Of a DNA stretch of 64,000 nucleotides, positions 1-8,411 are shown one piece after another; within the stretch, counting starts at the first letter, position 1, and every line of letters starts with the position of its first letter. Location of the stretch: NCBI RefSeq assembly GCF_004000945.1, contig NZ_BIMF01000004.1, positions 186,001-250,000 of the forward strand. The letters are read 5' to 3'. The notes under the pieces are model-generated. The model was given only the letters and a program-made list of their open reading frames with translations. It did no database searches and was not told where the DNA came from. The DNA comes from Paenibacillus lautus NBRC 15380. GTDB taxonomy: Bacteria; Bacillota; Bacilli; Paenibacillales; Paenibacillaceae. A program made the translations under genes and the position numbers.

Positions 1-323
1 TCTTAATTCCAACTTCATCCATTGTCCGCAGTTGCAGGTTTTGAACAAAATGCCCACCCCAAATCCTATCACGTAATCTAATGCCAACAGCCCTATGTCA
101 CAAATCTGTCACCTGAACTAGTTCTATTCGACTATCATACCAAAGAATCCTGCAAATTTGTGATAATGCTTTATTTACCAGATATGTTTCCAAATGTTTG
201 TCCTTTGGTCGCTCCTATGAAACTGCCCTCCATATTTGTTACAATGAGTATAGTCTTAAGAGACGTATTCGGTCGTTTTACGGATATATCAAGAAATCTG
301 CAGAGAAAGGGGCTATATCGAAC
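1..323. other. Leading non-coding stretch
   Basis: I see no convincing gene here. The in-frame codons upstream of the PfpI gene (198-323) have no ribosome binding site, while the ATG at 324 does, so this is treated as 5' leader. A TACAAT element near 239 could be a -10 box but has no clear -35 partner. Confidence 0.4.
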
Positions 324-851
324 ATGAGATTGGCTGGAAAAAAAGTGATAGCACTTGTAGACGAAGAGTTCGAGGATCTGGAACTATGGTATCCCGTTTA
401 CCGAGTCCGTGAGGAAGGGGCTGAAGTCCATCTTGCCGGATTGGAAAAAGGAAAAACTTACACGGGCAAATATGTCGTTCCCGCTCAAGCCGAGTATTCG
501 TTTGAAGAGCTGAACAGCAAGGATTATGATGGAATTCTCGTTCCGGGAGGCTGGGCACCGGACAAGCTGCGCCGTTATGATAAAGTGCTGCAGCTGGTTA
601 AAGAAATGAATGCGGACAAAAAGCCGATCGGGCAGATCTGCCACGCCGGCTGGGTGCTCATCTCTGCCAAAATCCTAGACGGCATCACGGTTACTTCCAC
701 ACCGGGAATCCGGGACGATATGGAAAACGCTGGTGCAATCTGGAAGGATGAAGCGGTCGTGACCGACGGTCATATTATTTCCGCCCGCCGTCCACCGGAT
801 CTTCCGCCGTACGGCAAAGCCTTTTGCGATGCATTGGCACAGCAAAGCTAG
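324..851 (+). CDS. DJ-1/PfpI family protein (class I glutamine amidotransferase-like)
   Basis: The 175-residue protein has the length and fold signature of PfpI/YhbO-type proteins. These are cytoplasmic and are described as stress-protective glyoxalase/deglycase-like or protease-like enzymes. The nucleophile elbow GQICHAGW places Cys106 next to His107, and an acidic cluster near residues 14-18 matches the position of the conserved Glu. The tail around VTDGHIISARRP is typical of the family. The ATG at 324 was chosen because AGAAAGGGG lies about 11 nt upstream. An upstream in-frame start would add 42 residues with no family similarity. It is monocistronic, ending at a bidirectional terminator. 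Family assignment is firm; the substrate is unknown. Confidence 0.88.
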   Translation: MRLAGKKVIALVDEEFEDLELWYPVYRVREEGAEVHLAGLEKGKTYTGKYVVPAQAEYSFEELNSKDYDGILVPGGWAPDKLRRYDKVLQLVKEMNADKKPIGQICHAGWVLISAKILDGITVTSTPGIRDDMENAGAIWKDEAVVTDGHIISARRPPDLPPYGKAFCDALAQQS

Positions 852-868
852 TAGCTCCCCCTGCACCA

Positions 869-930
869 CAAAAAAACAGCCGCTTATTTCACCAAGAAGA
901 GCTCTGGTGAGATAGGCAGCTGTTTTTTTG
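869..930. terminator. Bidirectional Rho-independent terminator
   Basis: A long inverted repeat has arms AAAAAACAGC and GCTGTTTTTTT around a secondary stem with TTTCACC and GGTGAGA. It has an A-run on the left and a T-run on the right, so it can serve both the PfpI gene and the convergent ptsI. Confidence 0.85.
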
Positions 931-1005
931 TGAATATAGCTTGTCCACTCAAAAAAGAAACATGAAAAATTAAAAACTGGAATGTGATCCGTTTCTTGAA
1001 GCTTT

Positions 1006-2769
1006 TTAAGAGGCCGTGCTGTCCGTACCGTTAGTTCCGTTCAGATAACTGCTCCGTTCGGCAAAGGCGCTGAGACGCTCTTCGACAGCGGAGCTGGTAC
1101 GCAATTTGAAGCAAGCCGCTGCCTCCCCCTTCGCTTCTGCCGCATTGGTATTCAAGATGCGATGCTTCACGCGAAGCAAGGATTGCGGAGACATGCTTAG
1201 ATCCTTAACGCCAAGCTCCAGCCATATCGGAATCGCCCGCTCGTCCCCTGCCATTTCTCCACACACGCTGACCGGTATGCCTGCCTCATGCGCAGCCTCC
1301 ACCGTCGTCCGAAGCATGCGCAAGACTGCAGGATGAAACGGATGGTACATGTGCGCGATCTGCTCGTTCATCCTATCCACCGCCAGCACATACTGAACCA
1401 GATCATTCGTTCCGATGCTGAAGAAATCGGCTTCCTCTGCCAACAAATCCGAGATGGTGACTGCTGCCGGCACCTCAATCATGATGCCGACCTTAATGTT
1501 CGGATCGTATGCAATGCCGCGTTGGTCCAAATCGGCCATCGCACGCCGCAGCACGGCATTAGCCTGTTTGACTTCATCTACCGAGGATATCATCGGATAC
1601 ATGATTTTGACGTTACCAAAAGCGCTGGCCCTCAGAATAGCGGACAGCTGGGTCTGGAACGGCTCTGTTCGATCCAGACTGATACGGATGGCGCGATATC
1701 CCAGGAAGGGGTTCTCTTCTTCCGGCAGCCCGAAATAATCCAGCTGCTTATCGCCGCCAATGTCCAGCGTACGGATCACGACCGAGGCCTGACCTGCGTT
1801 CTCGGCAACCAGTTTATACACTTCAAACTGCTCTTCTTCCGAAGGAAAGTTGTGGCGGTCCATGTATAAGAATTCCGTCCGGAACAATCCGACTCCCTGC
1901 GCGCCGTTCTTCAGCGCAATCTCCATTTCTTTCACGGAGTTCATATTCGCGGCCAGATTAAAATAGGTTCCATCCTTCGTAACCGCATCAACCGTTGCCA
2001 GGAGCTGCAACTGCTCTTTCTTTTTCCGTTGTTGCTCGCGGATCCCTTCATAACGATCCACGATCAGCGTGTCGGGCTCCAAATACAGCAAGCCTTCATC
2101 TCCATCCACAACTAAATGCTGTCCGGTCTGGATCGGATTATCCAGCTTGTTCTCAATCCCGGATACAAGCGGTATGCCGAGAGCGCGGGCCATAATCGCC
2201 GAATGAGAGGTCTTGCCACCCGTCATCGTCACTATGCCAAGAACATGGGAAGGGTTAAGGTGCACAAGCTGAGACGGAGAGAGTTCCTTCGCAACCAAAA
2301 TATAAGGCTGCGTATCAGCCGGAAGCTTGACTTCCGGAGCACCGAGAAGATGCTTGAGCAGCCGATTGCCAACATCCTTAATATCCAGCGCCCGCTCCTT
2401 CATATATTCGTCGTCCAGCAAATCGAACATGGATACGAAATGATCGATCGCCTCTTTAACCGCCACCTCGGCAGCCTTGTACTGGCGCTCGATGATCCCT
2501 TGAATTTCGTTCATGAACACGGGATCCTCCAGTATGGCCAGATGCGCATCAAAGATCTGCGACTCCTCGTGCCCCACCATTTCCTTGAATTCGTTCTTGA
2601 TATATTCAATTTCATTCTTGGAGGTTCGTATGCCTTCATATAAGCGCTCGAACTCTTTGGCTAAATCGACAGCATCCATTTCGGAATCCGGAAGGTCCAG
2701 CTCCCAATGCGGCAGTACGAAAGCCTTACCGATCGCTACGCCTGTTGCTGCGCCAATGCCTTGTATCAT
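1006..2769 (-). CDS. ptsI: Phosphoenolpyruvate-protein phosphotransferase (PTS enzyme I)
   Basis: Enzyme I takes phosphate from PEP and passes it to HPr at the start of the PTS cascade. The 587-residue protein has the usual layout: an N-terminal HPr-binding helical domain, the phosphohistidine domain with TSHSAIMAR placing the active His at residue 189, and a C-terminal PEP-binding barrel with GLFRTEFLYM and ICGEMAGD-like motifs (VSVCGEMAGD). The C-terminal tail is about 15 residues longer than the Bacillus enzyme. The start ATG overlaps the stop of the upstream EIICBA gene in an ATGA arrangement, so the two are translationally coupled. No ptsH lies in the window, so HPr must be encoded elsewhere. 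Expression probably follows the PTS permease gene. Confidence 0.95.
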   Translation of the reverse strand: MIQGIGAATGVAIGKAFVLPHWELDLPDSEMDAVDLAKEFERLYEGIRTSKNEIEYIKNEFKEMVGHEESQIFDAHLAILEDPVFMNEIQGIIERQYKAAEVAVKEAIDHFVSMFDLLDDEYMKERALDIKDVGNRLLKHLLGAPEVKLPADTQPYILVAKELSPSQLVHLNPSHVLGIVTMTGGKTSHSAIMARALGIPLVSGIENKLDNPIQTGQHLVVDGDEGLLYLEPDTLIVDRYEGIREQQRKKKEQLQLLATVDAVTKDGTYFNLAANMNSVKEMEIALKNGAQGVGLFRTEFLYMDRHNFPSEEEQFEVYKLVAENAGQASVVIRTLDIGGDKQLDYFGLPEEENPFLGYRAIRISLDRTEPFQTQLSAILRASAFGNVKIMYPMISSVDEVKQANAVLRRAMADLDQRGIAYDPNIKVGIMIEVPAAVTISDLLAEEADFFSIGTNDLVQYVLAVDRMNEQIAHMYHPFHPAVLRMLRTTVEAAHEAGIPVSVCGEMAGDERAIPIWLELGVKDLSMSPQSLLRVKHRILNTNAAEAKGEAAACFKLRTSSAVEERLSAFAERSSYLNGTNGTDSTAS

Positions 2770-4649
2770 GATTCTCTACCCCCAGCATTACTCTCATTTA
2801 ATACGACGGACATGACAGATGACTGTCCTCTCTTAACGGACTTGAATGGAGCAAAGCTCCAAGATCTTACTTTATCGGGATTGGTGATCACCATAGGTGT
2901 GGCCAGTGAAGCGGCATGTGTCTTTAAATACGCCAAATCGAACTTGACCAGCAGTTGCCCCGGTTCAACAGTATCCCCTTCGCTTACCACAGCTGTAAAC
3001 GGTCCTTTCAGTTGAGAGGTATCGATTCCGATATGGATCAACACCTCAAGCCCATCCGGCGTTGAAATGCCAATGGCATGCATCGTCGGATAGACGTGCA
3101 TCACGGTTCCGTATACCGGAGATACAAGTTCCCCTTTTTCCGGAATGAACGCAACGCCGTTGCCGACAAGCTTGGCGGCAAAAATATCATCCGGCACTTC
3201 GTCAATCGGAAGCATACGTCCCTGTACGGGCGCGCTGAACAGAACGCGCGGCAAATCTTGCTGCATCAGCTTATTGATCTCTTCGCGGATGAGCTCAGAA
3301 TACGTCCCGAATACCACCTGGACGTTACCACCGCCCAACTTGATGATGCCGGCTGAACCGAGCAATTTCAGTGCGTCCGAATCAATCTGGCGGTCATTGT
3401 ATACGGTCAATCGAAGACGCGTCATGCAGGATTGGACCTGAACGATGTTGTCTTTCCCCCCAAGCGCCTCCAGAATAAGCGGTGCCTGATAGGGAATGTC
3501 TCCTGCCCGGCCTTCCAGCGCCGAACCTTCTTCACGCCCGGGTGTCGGGATTTCGAAGGTGCGAATGGCCCAACGGAACAGAAAATAGTAAACGATGCCG
3601 TATACCGCCCCGATCGGTATGATGATCCAGGCGTTCTGCGACAAATGAAAATTGAGTACATAGTCAATAAATCCGGCTGAGTACGAAAACCCGTGATGGA
3701 TATCAAACGCATAGGTAAGCACCATCGCGAACCCGGCCATCAGGGCGTGGAGCACATACAGATAAGGAGACGCAAATAAGAACGCGAATTCAATCTGCTC
3801 CGATACCCCGGTCAAAAAACAGACAAGCGCAGACCGCATGAATGTTTTTTTCACCTTCGGCTTCAAATCTTCCCGTGCCTCTTGAATAATCGCAAATGCA
3901 ATCGCCGGAAGGGCAAACATCATAATCGGGAATAACCCCGCCATGAAGTCGCCTGCTGTTGGATCACCCGCGAAGAATCGGGGTAGATCTCCCTGAACGA
4001 CGGTACCGTCTTCCGTCTCGTACGAGCCCAGCTGAAACCAATACACGTTATTCAACAAGTGATGCAGGCCGAAGGCCGTCAGTACCCTGTACAAAATGCC
4101 GTAGAGAAATAATCCGAACGCCCCCATATGTACGGTCAGATCATAAAAAGCATCTAATCCGCGCTGTACAATGGGAGCCATCCCCAGCATGATCCATGCA
4201 AATATCGTCGAGAACAGTCCCATGAACAAAAGTACAAATCGGGAGCCCCCAAAAAACTGTATAGCTTCAGGAAGCTTAATATGTTTGAACCGGTTATAAA
4301 CGTAACCGGACATTACCCCAAAAATAATACCAATCAAGGTCGAGGGCTGTACACTCCCGTCTCCCAGACGGGATATAACCTGATCATAGATGAACATGCC
4401 AGCCAGAGCGGCAAGACCTGCAGGTCCTCCCTGGTTCGAGAGCCCCCATGCGACACCGATGGCAAATAAATACGGCATATAATAAAACACGCCGTGCCCC
4501 GCTGCCTGGGCAATTTCGCCCAAGGTTCCGAAGCCCCACGCCGACCATGGCAGACTCCCCACGCTAAGCAGGAGAGCTGCCGCCGGAAGCGCCATTGTAG
4601 GGAGCATAACTGCTCTGCCCAGCTGTTGTAATGATCCCAACCAATTCAA
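2766..4649 (-). CDS. PTS transporter EIICBA, glucose/N-acetylglucosamine family
   Basis: This is a 627-residue membrane permease of the Glc PTS family with all three domains fused. EIIC (about 1-370) is hydrophobic and carries GDPTAGDFMAGLFPIMMFALP, close to NagE-type sequences. EIIB (about 390-465) has the phosphocysteine in SCMTRLRL (Cys408). EIIA (about 478-610) has HAIG (His524) and the phosphohistidine in VLIHIGIDT (His539). It imports and phosphorylates a hexose; N-acetylglucosamine is my best guess from the EIIC loop, but glucose cannot be excluded. The start is TTG, preceded by AAAGGAGGG at 6 nt. It is the first gene of a two-gene operon with ptsI. Confidence 0.88.
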   Translation of the reverse strand: MNWLGSLQQLGRAVMLPTMALPAAALLLSVGSLPWSAWGFGTLGEIAQAAGHGVFYYMPYLFAIGVAWGLSNQGGPAGLAALAGMFIYDQVISRLGDGSVQPSTLIGIIFGVMSGYVYNRFKHIKLPEAIQFFGGSRFVLLFMGLFSTIFAWIMLGMAPIVQRGLDAFYDLTVHMGAFGLFLYGILYRVLTAFGLHHLLNNVYWFQLGSYETEDGTVVQGDLPRFFAGDPTAGDFMAGLFPIMMFALPAIAFAIIQEAREDLKPKVKKTFMRSALVCFLTGVSEQIEFAFLFASPYLYVLHALMAGFAMVLTYAFDIHHGFSYSAGFIDYVLNFHLSQNAWIIIPIGAVYGIVYYFLFRWAIRTFEIPTPGREEGSALEGRAGDIPYQAPLILEALGGKDNIVQVQSCMTRLRLTVYNDRQIDSDALKLLGSAGIIKLGGGNVQVVFGTYSELIREEINKLMQQDLPRVLFSAPVQGRMLPIDEVPDDIFAAKLVGNGVAFIPEKGELVSPVYGTVMHVYPTMHAIGISTPDGLEVLIHIGIDTSQLKGPFTAVVSEGDTVEPGQLLVKFDLAYLKTHAASLATPMVITNPDKVRSWSFAPFKSVKRGQSSVMSVVLNESNAGGRES

Positions 4650-4673
4650 GGCGAGCCCTCCTTTCTATCCTTG

Positions 4674-4702
4674 ATGGTAAGCGCTGCGCCTGTTTTTGTC
4701 AA
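4674..4702 (-). promoter_or_regulatory. Candidate sigma-A promoter for the EIICBA-ptsI operon
   Basis: On the minus strand a perfect TTGACA -35 is followed after 17 bp by TACCAT (4 of 6 to TATAAT). It sits 25 bp upstream of the TTG start. That would leave a very short leader with no room for a GlcT-type antiterminator. Confidence 0.5.
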
Positions 4703-4727
4703 AAAGAAATCAGGGCAAATGCCACAT

Positions 4728-4812
4728 AGAAAAGCAAGCCTCACAAGCAGCACCTCGGCTGGCCCAGGATCGTGTCCAGTCTGCCACCGCTGCTTCAACA
4801 TAAGGCTTGCCA
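4728..4812 (-). terminator. Long hairpin terminator behind the CoA-binding protein gene
   Basis: On the minus strand the outer arms GCAAGCCT and AGGCTTGC enclose an inner AAGCAGC/GCTGCTT pair and are followed by TTTTCT. It starts about 25 nt after the CoA-binding gene stop. It could instead act as an attenuator for the PTS operon. Confidence 0.55.
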
Positions 4813-4836
4813 TAATTCCAAAACACCTATTAAATC

Positions 4837-5259
4837 TTAACGCCCGCCCAAAGCGATGGAATCCTCCACCTTAATGCAGCGGTCCATGATGGCAATCATG
4901 CCGTTTTTCTCCGCGATGGCCGCCGCCTCTTCACTAATAATTCCCTGCTGCAGCCACAGCACCCTCGCGCCAATCTCGGCAGCTTCCCGCGCCACGTCGG
5001 CACAGTATTCGCTGCGACGGAACACATTGACGATATGGATCGGCTCCGGAATGTCCTTCAGGGATGGATAGCTCTTCTCCCCAAGTATTTCTGTTGCACC
5101 AGGGTTAACCGGGATAATCCGGTATCCGCGTTTTTGCATCGCAGCAGAAACCATATGAGATGTACGATCCGGCCTGTCGGATAGACCGACAACAGCGATA
5201 TTGCCTGCGTTTCGCAAAATATCCGCGATTTCTTCACGCGTAGGATTTTCAAATGCCAT
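4837..5259 (-). CDS. CoA-binding domain protein (YneT/YccU-like)
   Basis: This 140-residue cytoplasmic protein is a single Rossmann-type CoA-binding domain like that of succinyl-CoA ligase alpha chains, without a ligase domain. Visible marks are NIAVVGLSDRPDRTSHMV near residues 20-37, GYRIIPVNPGATEILG near 45-60, and the C-terminal DRCIKVE segment. Homologues bind CoA or nucleotides, but their role is not established. ATG start with GAGAGGTGG about 9 nt upstream. It sits between aroA and the PTS operon on the same strand, with about 50 nt to aroA, so it may be read through from aroA. Confidence 0.88.
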   Translation of the reverse strand: MAFENPTREEIADILRNAGNIAVVGLSDRPDRTSHMVSAAMQKRGYRIIPVNPGATEILGEKSYPSLKDIPEPIHIVNVFRRSEYCADVAREAAEIGARVLWLQQGIISEEAAAIAEKNGMIAIMDRCIKVEDSIALGGR

Positions 5260-5310
5260 GCTTCAAGACCACCTCTCCATTCGTAATAGACGAGCCGCCT
5301 GGCTATTCCT

Positions 5311-6603
5311 TTATTTTACCCATTCTACGTTAGCTCCAAGCGCCTTCATGTGATCAAAATATTGCGGGTACGACTTGGCCACATGATGCGCGTCCTTAAT
5401 CCGGATCGGCTGATGTGCGCGGAGCCCGACCACCGTCAGGGCCATGATCACCCGATGATCATAATGGGCATTGATCTCCACACCACCCTCAACGCCTTCC
5501 GGACGGCCGTGAACGATGATCTCGGCCTGGCGTTCCTCAACGTTGGCTCCGGCTTTTCGCAATTCGTTCAAATAATCCGTAATCCGGTCACATTCCTTAT
5601 AGCGGAGATTCTCCACGTTGTAGAATCGGGAGGTACCTTCCGCAAACACAGCGGCCGCTACCATCGCAAGCACCGCATCGGTCGCTGCATCTCCGTCGAA
5701 TTCCAATGCCTTGAGGGTACGGTTGCCCTGCACATGGACATTTCCGTTCTCGTGCGTGAGCGGTACCTCCATCATCCGAAGGACGTCAATAATGGCCCGC
5801 TCCCCCTGCTTGCTGTCCTCTGACAGATTGCGGATGGTTACATCCGACTGCGTAACCGCAGCCGCCGCCAGAACGGCAGCGGAGCCCGGATAATCGCCTT
5901 GAACCGTATAGGTCTTCGCTTCGTAGGATTGACCGCCAGGAACCCGGAAGAAGGTATAATCGTCCTGTGCGTGAATCGTAATGCCCGCTTGCTCCAGCAC
6001 TTCCAGGGTCTGACCGATAACGACCTTGGATTTCAAATCTCCGGTAACGGTTATTTCGCTGTCTTCGGCAAGCAGTGGCGTTAAGAACAACAATGCGCTT
6101 AAGTACTGCGAACTCACTTCGCCAGAAACGGTGAGCTGTCCGCCCTTAGGCTGACCGCCACGAATCGTGATCGGCAGCTTGCCCTCGTTATGCTCCACTT
6201 CCACACCCAATTGACCAAGCGTATCAATGAGATCATCATGTGGACGTTTGCCCAGTGATTCCGGATAGGTATTGACGAAGGTAACCTCTTTCGACAACGC
6301 CGTGATTCCCATCAGGAAACGCAAAACGGCACCGGCATTACCGACATTCAGTTCCTTCACATCCCGCGGCGATTTGCCAAAGCCCGTAATGACCGCCTTC
6401 TCCTCGTCCTCCTCGAGCACGGCTCCAAGATCCCGGATACAGCGTCTCATGGCATCGCTATCCTCGCTATGAGCTGGGTAATAGATCGTGCTCGTTCCTT
6501 CCGCAAGTGCAGCCACCAGCAGGTAACGGGTTGTATAGTTCTTGGAGGATAACGCTCCAATCTCTCCGGTTAATATTGGCGTAGGCTTGACGATTACATC
6601 CAT
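5311..6603 (-). CDS. aroA: 3-phosphoshikimate 1-carboxyvinyltransferase (EPSP synthase)
   Basis: It condenses shikimate-3-phosphate with PEP to EPSP in the shikimate pathway, in the cytoplasm. The 430-residue length is standard. Catalytic and binding landmarks are present: Lys21 and Arg26 in SSKNYTTRYLL, the SSQYLSALL loop, the aspartate in GDAATDAVLAM, KECDRITD, and the C-terminal DHRVIMAL. The PEP/glyphosate loop reads VGNAGAVLRFL. The glycine equivalent to E. coli Gly96 is kept, but the Thr97 and Pro101 equivalents are Ala and Phe. The usual SKS triplet near the N terminus is SKN. The start ATG has GGAGAG 9 nt upstream. Shikimate kinase is nearby but not in the same operon. Confidence 0.94.
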   Translation of the reverse strand: MDVIVKPTPILTGEIGALSSKNYTTRYLLVAALAEGTSTIYYPAHSEDSDAMRRCIRDLGAVLEEDEEKAVITGFGKSPRDVKELNVGNAGAVLRFLMGITALSKEVTFVNTYPESLGKRPHDDLIDTLGQLGVEVEHNEGKLPITIRGGQPKGGQLTVSGEVSSQYLSALLFLTPLLAEDSEITVTGDLKSKVVIGQTLEVLEQAGITIHAQDDYTFFRVPGGQSYEAKTYTVQGDYPGSAAVLAAAAVTQSDVTIRNLSEDSKQGERAIIDVLRMMEVPLTHENGNVHVQGNRTLKALEFDGDAATDAVLAMVAAAVFAEGTSRFYNVENLRYKECDRITDYLNELRKAGANVEERQAEIIVHGRPEGVEGGVEINAHYDHRVIMALTVVGLRAHQPIRIKDAHHVAKSYPQYFDHMKALGANVEWVK

Positions 6604-6669
6604 CGTATGTATCTCTCCTTGTGTATATTATGTTACGATAACGAACCTTGAAATCTCCCCTAGGATAAA

Positions 6670-6699
6670 TTGACAGGGAAAGAACCGCTTGGTTATCAT
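6670..6699 (+). promoter_or_regulatory. Candidate sigma-A promoter for the rhodanese gene
   Basis: TTGACA is followed after 18 bp by TATCAT (5 of 6). The predicted transcript would have a leader of about 60 nt before the rhodanese ATG. Confidence 0.5.
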
Positions 6700-6766
6700 A
6701 GTTCATGTGAACTGGAAATTCAGATCGTTACGATCTTAATCATTTATTATCAGAAAAGAGGTCTAT

Positions 6767-7078
6767 ATGATGAAACCGATCCCTCAAATGGAAACATCGG
6801 AGCTTAGAAGCCGGCTTCAAAACGGCGAAAATGTGTACATGATTGATGTCCGCGAGGATGAGGAAGTTGCTGCCGGCATGATCAGCGGCGCCAAGCATAT
6901 TCCTATGGGCGAAATTCCGAATCGCCTGGACGAAATTCCACGCGATCAAGAGGTTGTCTTCATCTGCCGCAGCGGTGGACGCAGTCAACATGTATGCGAA
7001 TTTTTGAATCACCAAGGCTTGACTAATGTAATCAACATGAAGGGCGGCATGCTTCAGTGGCATGACGATGAAGAATAG
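6767..7078 (+). CDS. Single-domain rhodanese-like sulfurtransferase
   Basis: This 103-residue cytoplasmic protein is a lone rhodanese domain. The active-site loop FICRSGGRS places the sulfur-carrying Cys67 in a six-residue loop typical of sulfurtransferases. DVREDEEVAAGMISGAKHIP is the family's substrate-fold motif. Such proteins carry persulfide sulfur in thiosulfate detoxification or sulfur trafficking, and the physiological donor is unknown here. The start ATG follows AAAAGAGG by about 6 nt. The gene stands alone between divergent aroA and a terminator. Confidence 0.92.
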   Translation: MMKPIPQMETSELRSRLQNGENVYMIDVREDEEVAAGMISGAKHIPMGEIPNRLDEIPRDQEVVFICRSGGRSQHVCEFLNHQGLTNVINMKGGMLQWHDDEE

Positions 7079-7090
7079 ACAAGCTTATGG

Positions 7091-7127
7091 AAGGTGCGGG
7101 ATGATCGTTATCCCCGCCTTTTTTGCT
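7091..7127 (+). terminator. Rho-independent terminator after the rhodanese gene
   Basis: A GC-rich stem (GGTGCGGGAT with ATCCCCGCC, one bulge) is followed by CTTTTTTG. Confidence 0.8.
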
Positions 7128-7209
7128 TGTTCCAATCCAAATGCGATCCCCAGATTCACCCATAGAGACTAATCCATGATCATCATCCCCAACCCGTTCG
7201 CTGACCATC

Positions 7210-7722
7210 TTAGCCGCGGTAATGCGTTAAAATGTCAGTCGCCACTTCCCCTGCGGATCGACCAACCGTATCCACGATTACATCCGCAAACAGGTATTTG
7301 TCCTTTCGTTCATCCAGGATACGCCGAACTCTATCTTCGACATCACCCGCAAGCAGCGGTCGATTGGCATCGCCCCGTACCCGTTCAACGATGCTGGCAG
7401 CATCCGCTGTAAGAGCAGCGACCCAGCCACCACGTTTCATTTGGTCACAGTTCTCGGAACGAAGCACAGCCCCTCCGCCGGACGCTACAACAATGCCTTT
7501 CCGTTGCAAAACGCTGCGCAGTACAGCAGATTCAGCCTCGCGGAAATACGCCTCTCCATCCGTTTCAAACATCTCGGAAATCGTTCTGCCTTCCATCCTC
7601 TCAATTTCCGCATCCAGATCGATCAGGGTGTAGCCGAGCGTGTCTGCCAGAAGACGCCCAACGGTTGACTTGCCCGTACCCATCATCCCGATCAGAATGA
7701 TGTTCCTACCTACTTTATCCAA
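7210..7722 (-). CDS. aroK: Shikimate kinase
   Basis: It phosphorylates shikimate with ATP to give shikimate-3-phosphate, the substrate of AroA. At 170 residues it is a typical P-loop kinase: Walker A GMMGTGKST (12-20), the shikimate-binding Asp35/Asp37 in LIDLDAEIE, Arg61 in FREAES, the GGG triplet in VVASGGGAVL, and the lid segment ending in NRPLL. The start is TTG, with TGGGGTG just upstream and no better ATG. It is monocistronic; its promoter was not identified. Confidence 0.93.
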   Translation of the reverse strand: MDKVGRNIILIGMMGTGKSTVGRLLADTLGYTLIDLDAEIERMEGRTISEMFETDGEAYFREAESAVLRSVLQRKGIVVASGGGAVLRSENCDQMKRGGWVAALTADAASIVERVRGDANRPLLAGDVEDRVRRILDERKDKYLFADVIVDTVGRSAGEVATDILTHYRG

Positions 7723-7927
7723 TTTGACACCCCATTTGCTGCTTCACTGTAAAGGTTGCTCATATCATACCACAGCCCCAAATCTTTCGACAATGGACCT
7801 GACTCTCTAAATTGTTGTGATGCGAGTAACCCAAGTAAAGCTCCAATTATAACGAGTCTATCTGGTTCCCTATTGTCATATACTAATTACAAGAATACAA
7901 GATTAAAAGAAAGGAGTGAAATTCATT

Positions 7928-8365
7928 ATGTCTTCTCGTCCAACCGGTCTCTCTTCCGCTGCCAAGCGCATCCGTCGGATCCTCGACCCATCCTACCCGC
8001 TATGCCGCGAAGATGTGATCTGGGTGCTTCATTTTGTCCAAAAAAAAGTGGCTCTGAAGGATCCTGCACTGCTGGATCTTTCAAAGCCACGTTTGCTGCA
8101 AAATTTCAACAGTTACTGCGAAGCCGCGCTGCTCTTGCTCGGAAGCGGAAACCACATCCATACCAAGAACCACGACATCCGCACCTGTCTCTTAGAAGCC
8201 ATGCACGGACTTCCTGAGCTGGCGGAGGCACACTCCCCTTCTCAAGCCCGCACGGTTGAATCTCTGACCTCTCCCCAGGCGAATGGAATTCATCCTACCT
8301 CCGAGAATGAAATAGACCCATCCAAAAAGGTTGGTATTCATACTCCCGTAAAAGAGCAGGATTAA
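7928..8365 (+). CDS. Hypothetical protein
   Basis: I do not recognise this 145-residue protein. The N-terminal 90 residues are helical and charged, beginning MSSRPTGLSSAAKRIRRIL, with a possible DNA- or protein-binding character and two cysteines. The last 50 residues are rich in Ser, Pro, Thr and acidic residues and look unstructured. The ATG at 7928 was preferred because AAAGGAG lies 11 nt upstream; the GTG four codons earlier overlaps that site. It has no signal peptide or membrane segment. It faces gnd convergently with no obvious shared regulation. Confidence 0.6.
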   Translation: MSSRPTGLSSAAKRIRRILDPSYPLCREDVIWVLHFVQKKVALKDPALLDLSKPRLLQNFNSYCEAALLLLGSGNHIHTKNHDIRTCLLEAMHGLPELAEAHSPSQARTVESLTSPQANGIHPTSENEIDPSKKVGIHTPVKEQD

Positions 8366-8411
8366 TTCATCTAGGGGGGATGGCGTTCATGCTGCCATAG
8401 ATAGAGGAGAA

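Noticed and set aside
4650..4830. GlcT-type antiterminator (RAT) before the PTS permease gene
   Set aside because: The only strong hairpin lies upstream of the best promoter and close to the previous gene's stop, so it is better explained as that gene's terminator.
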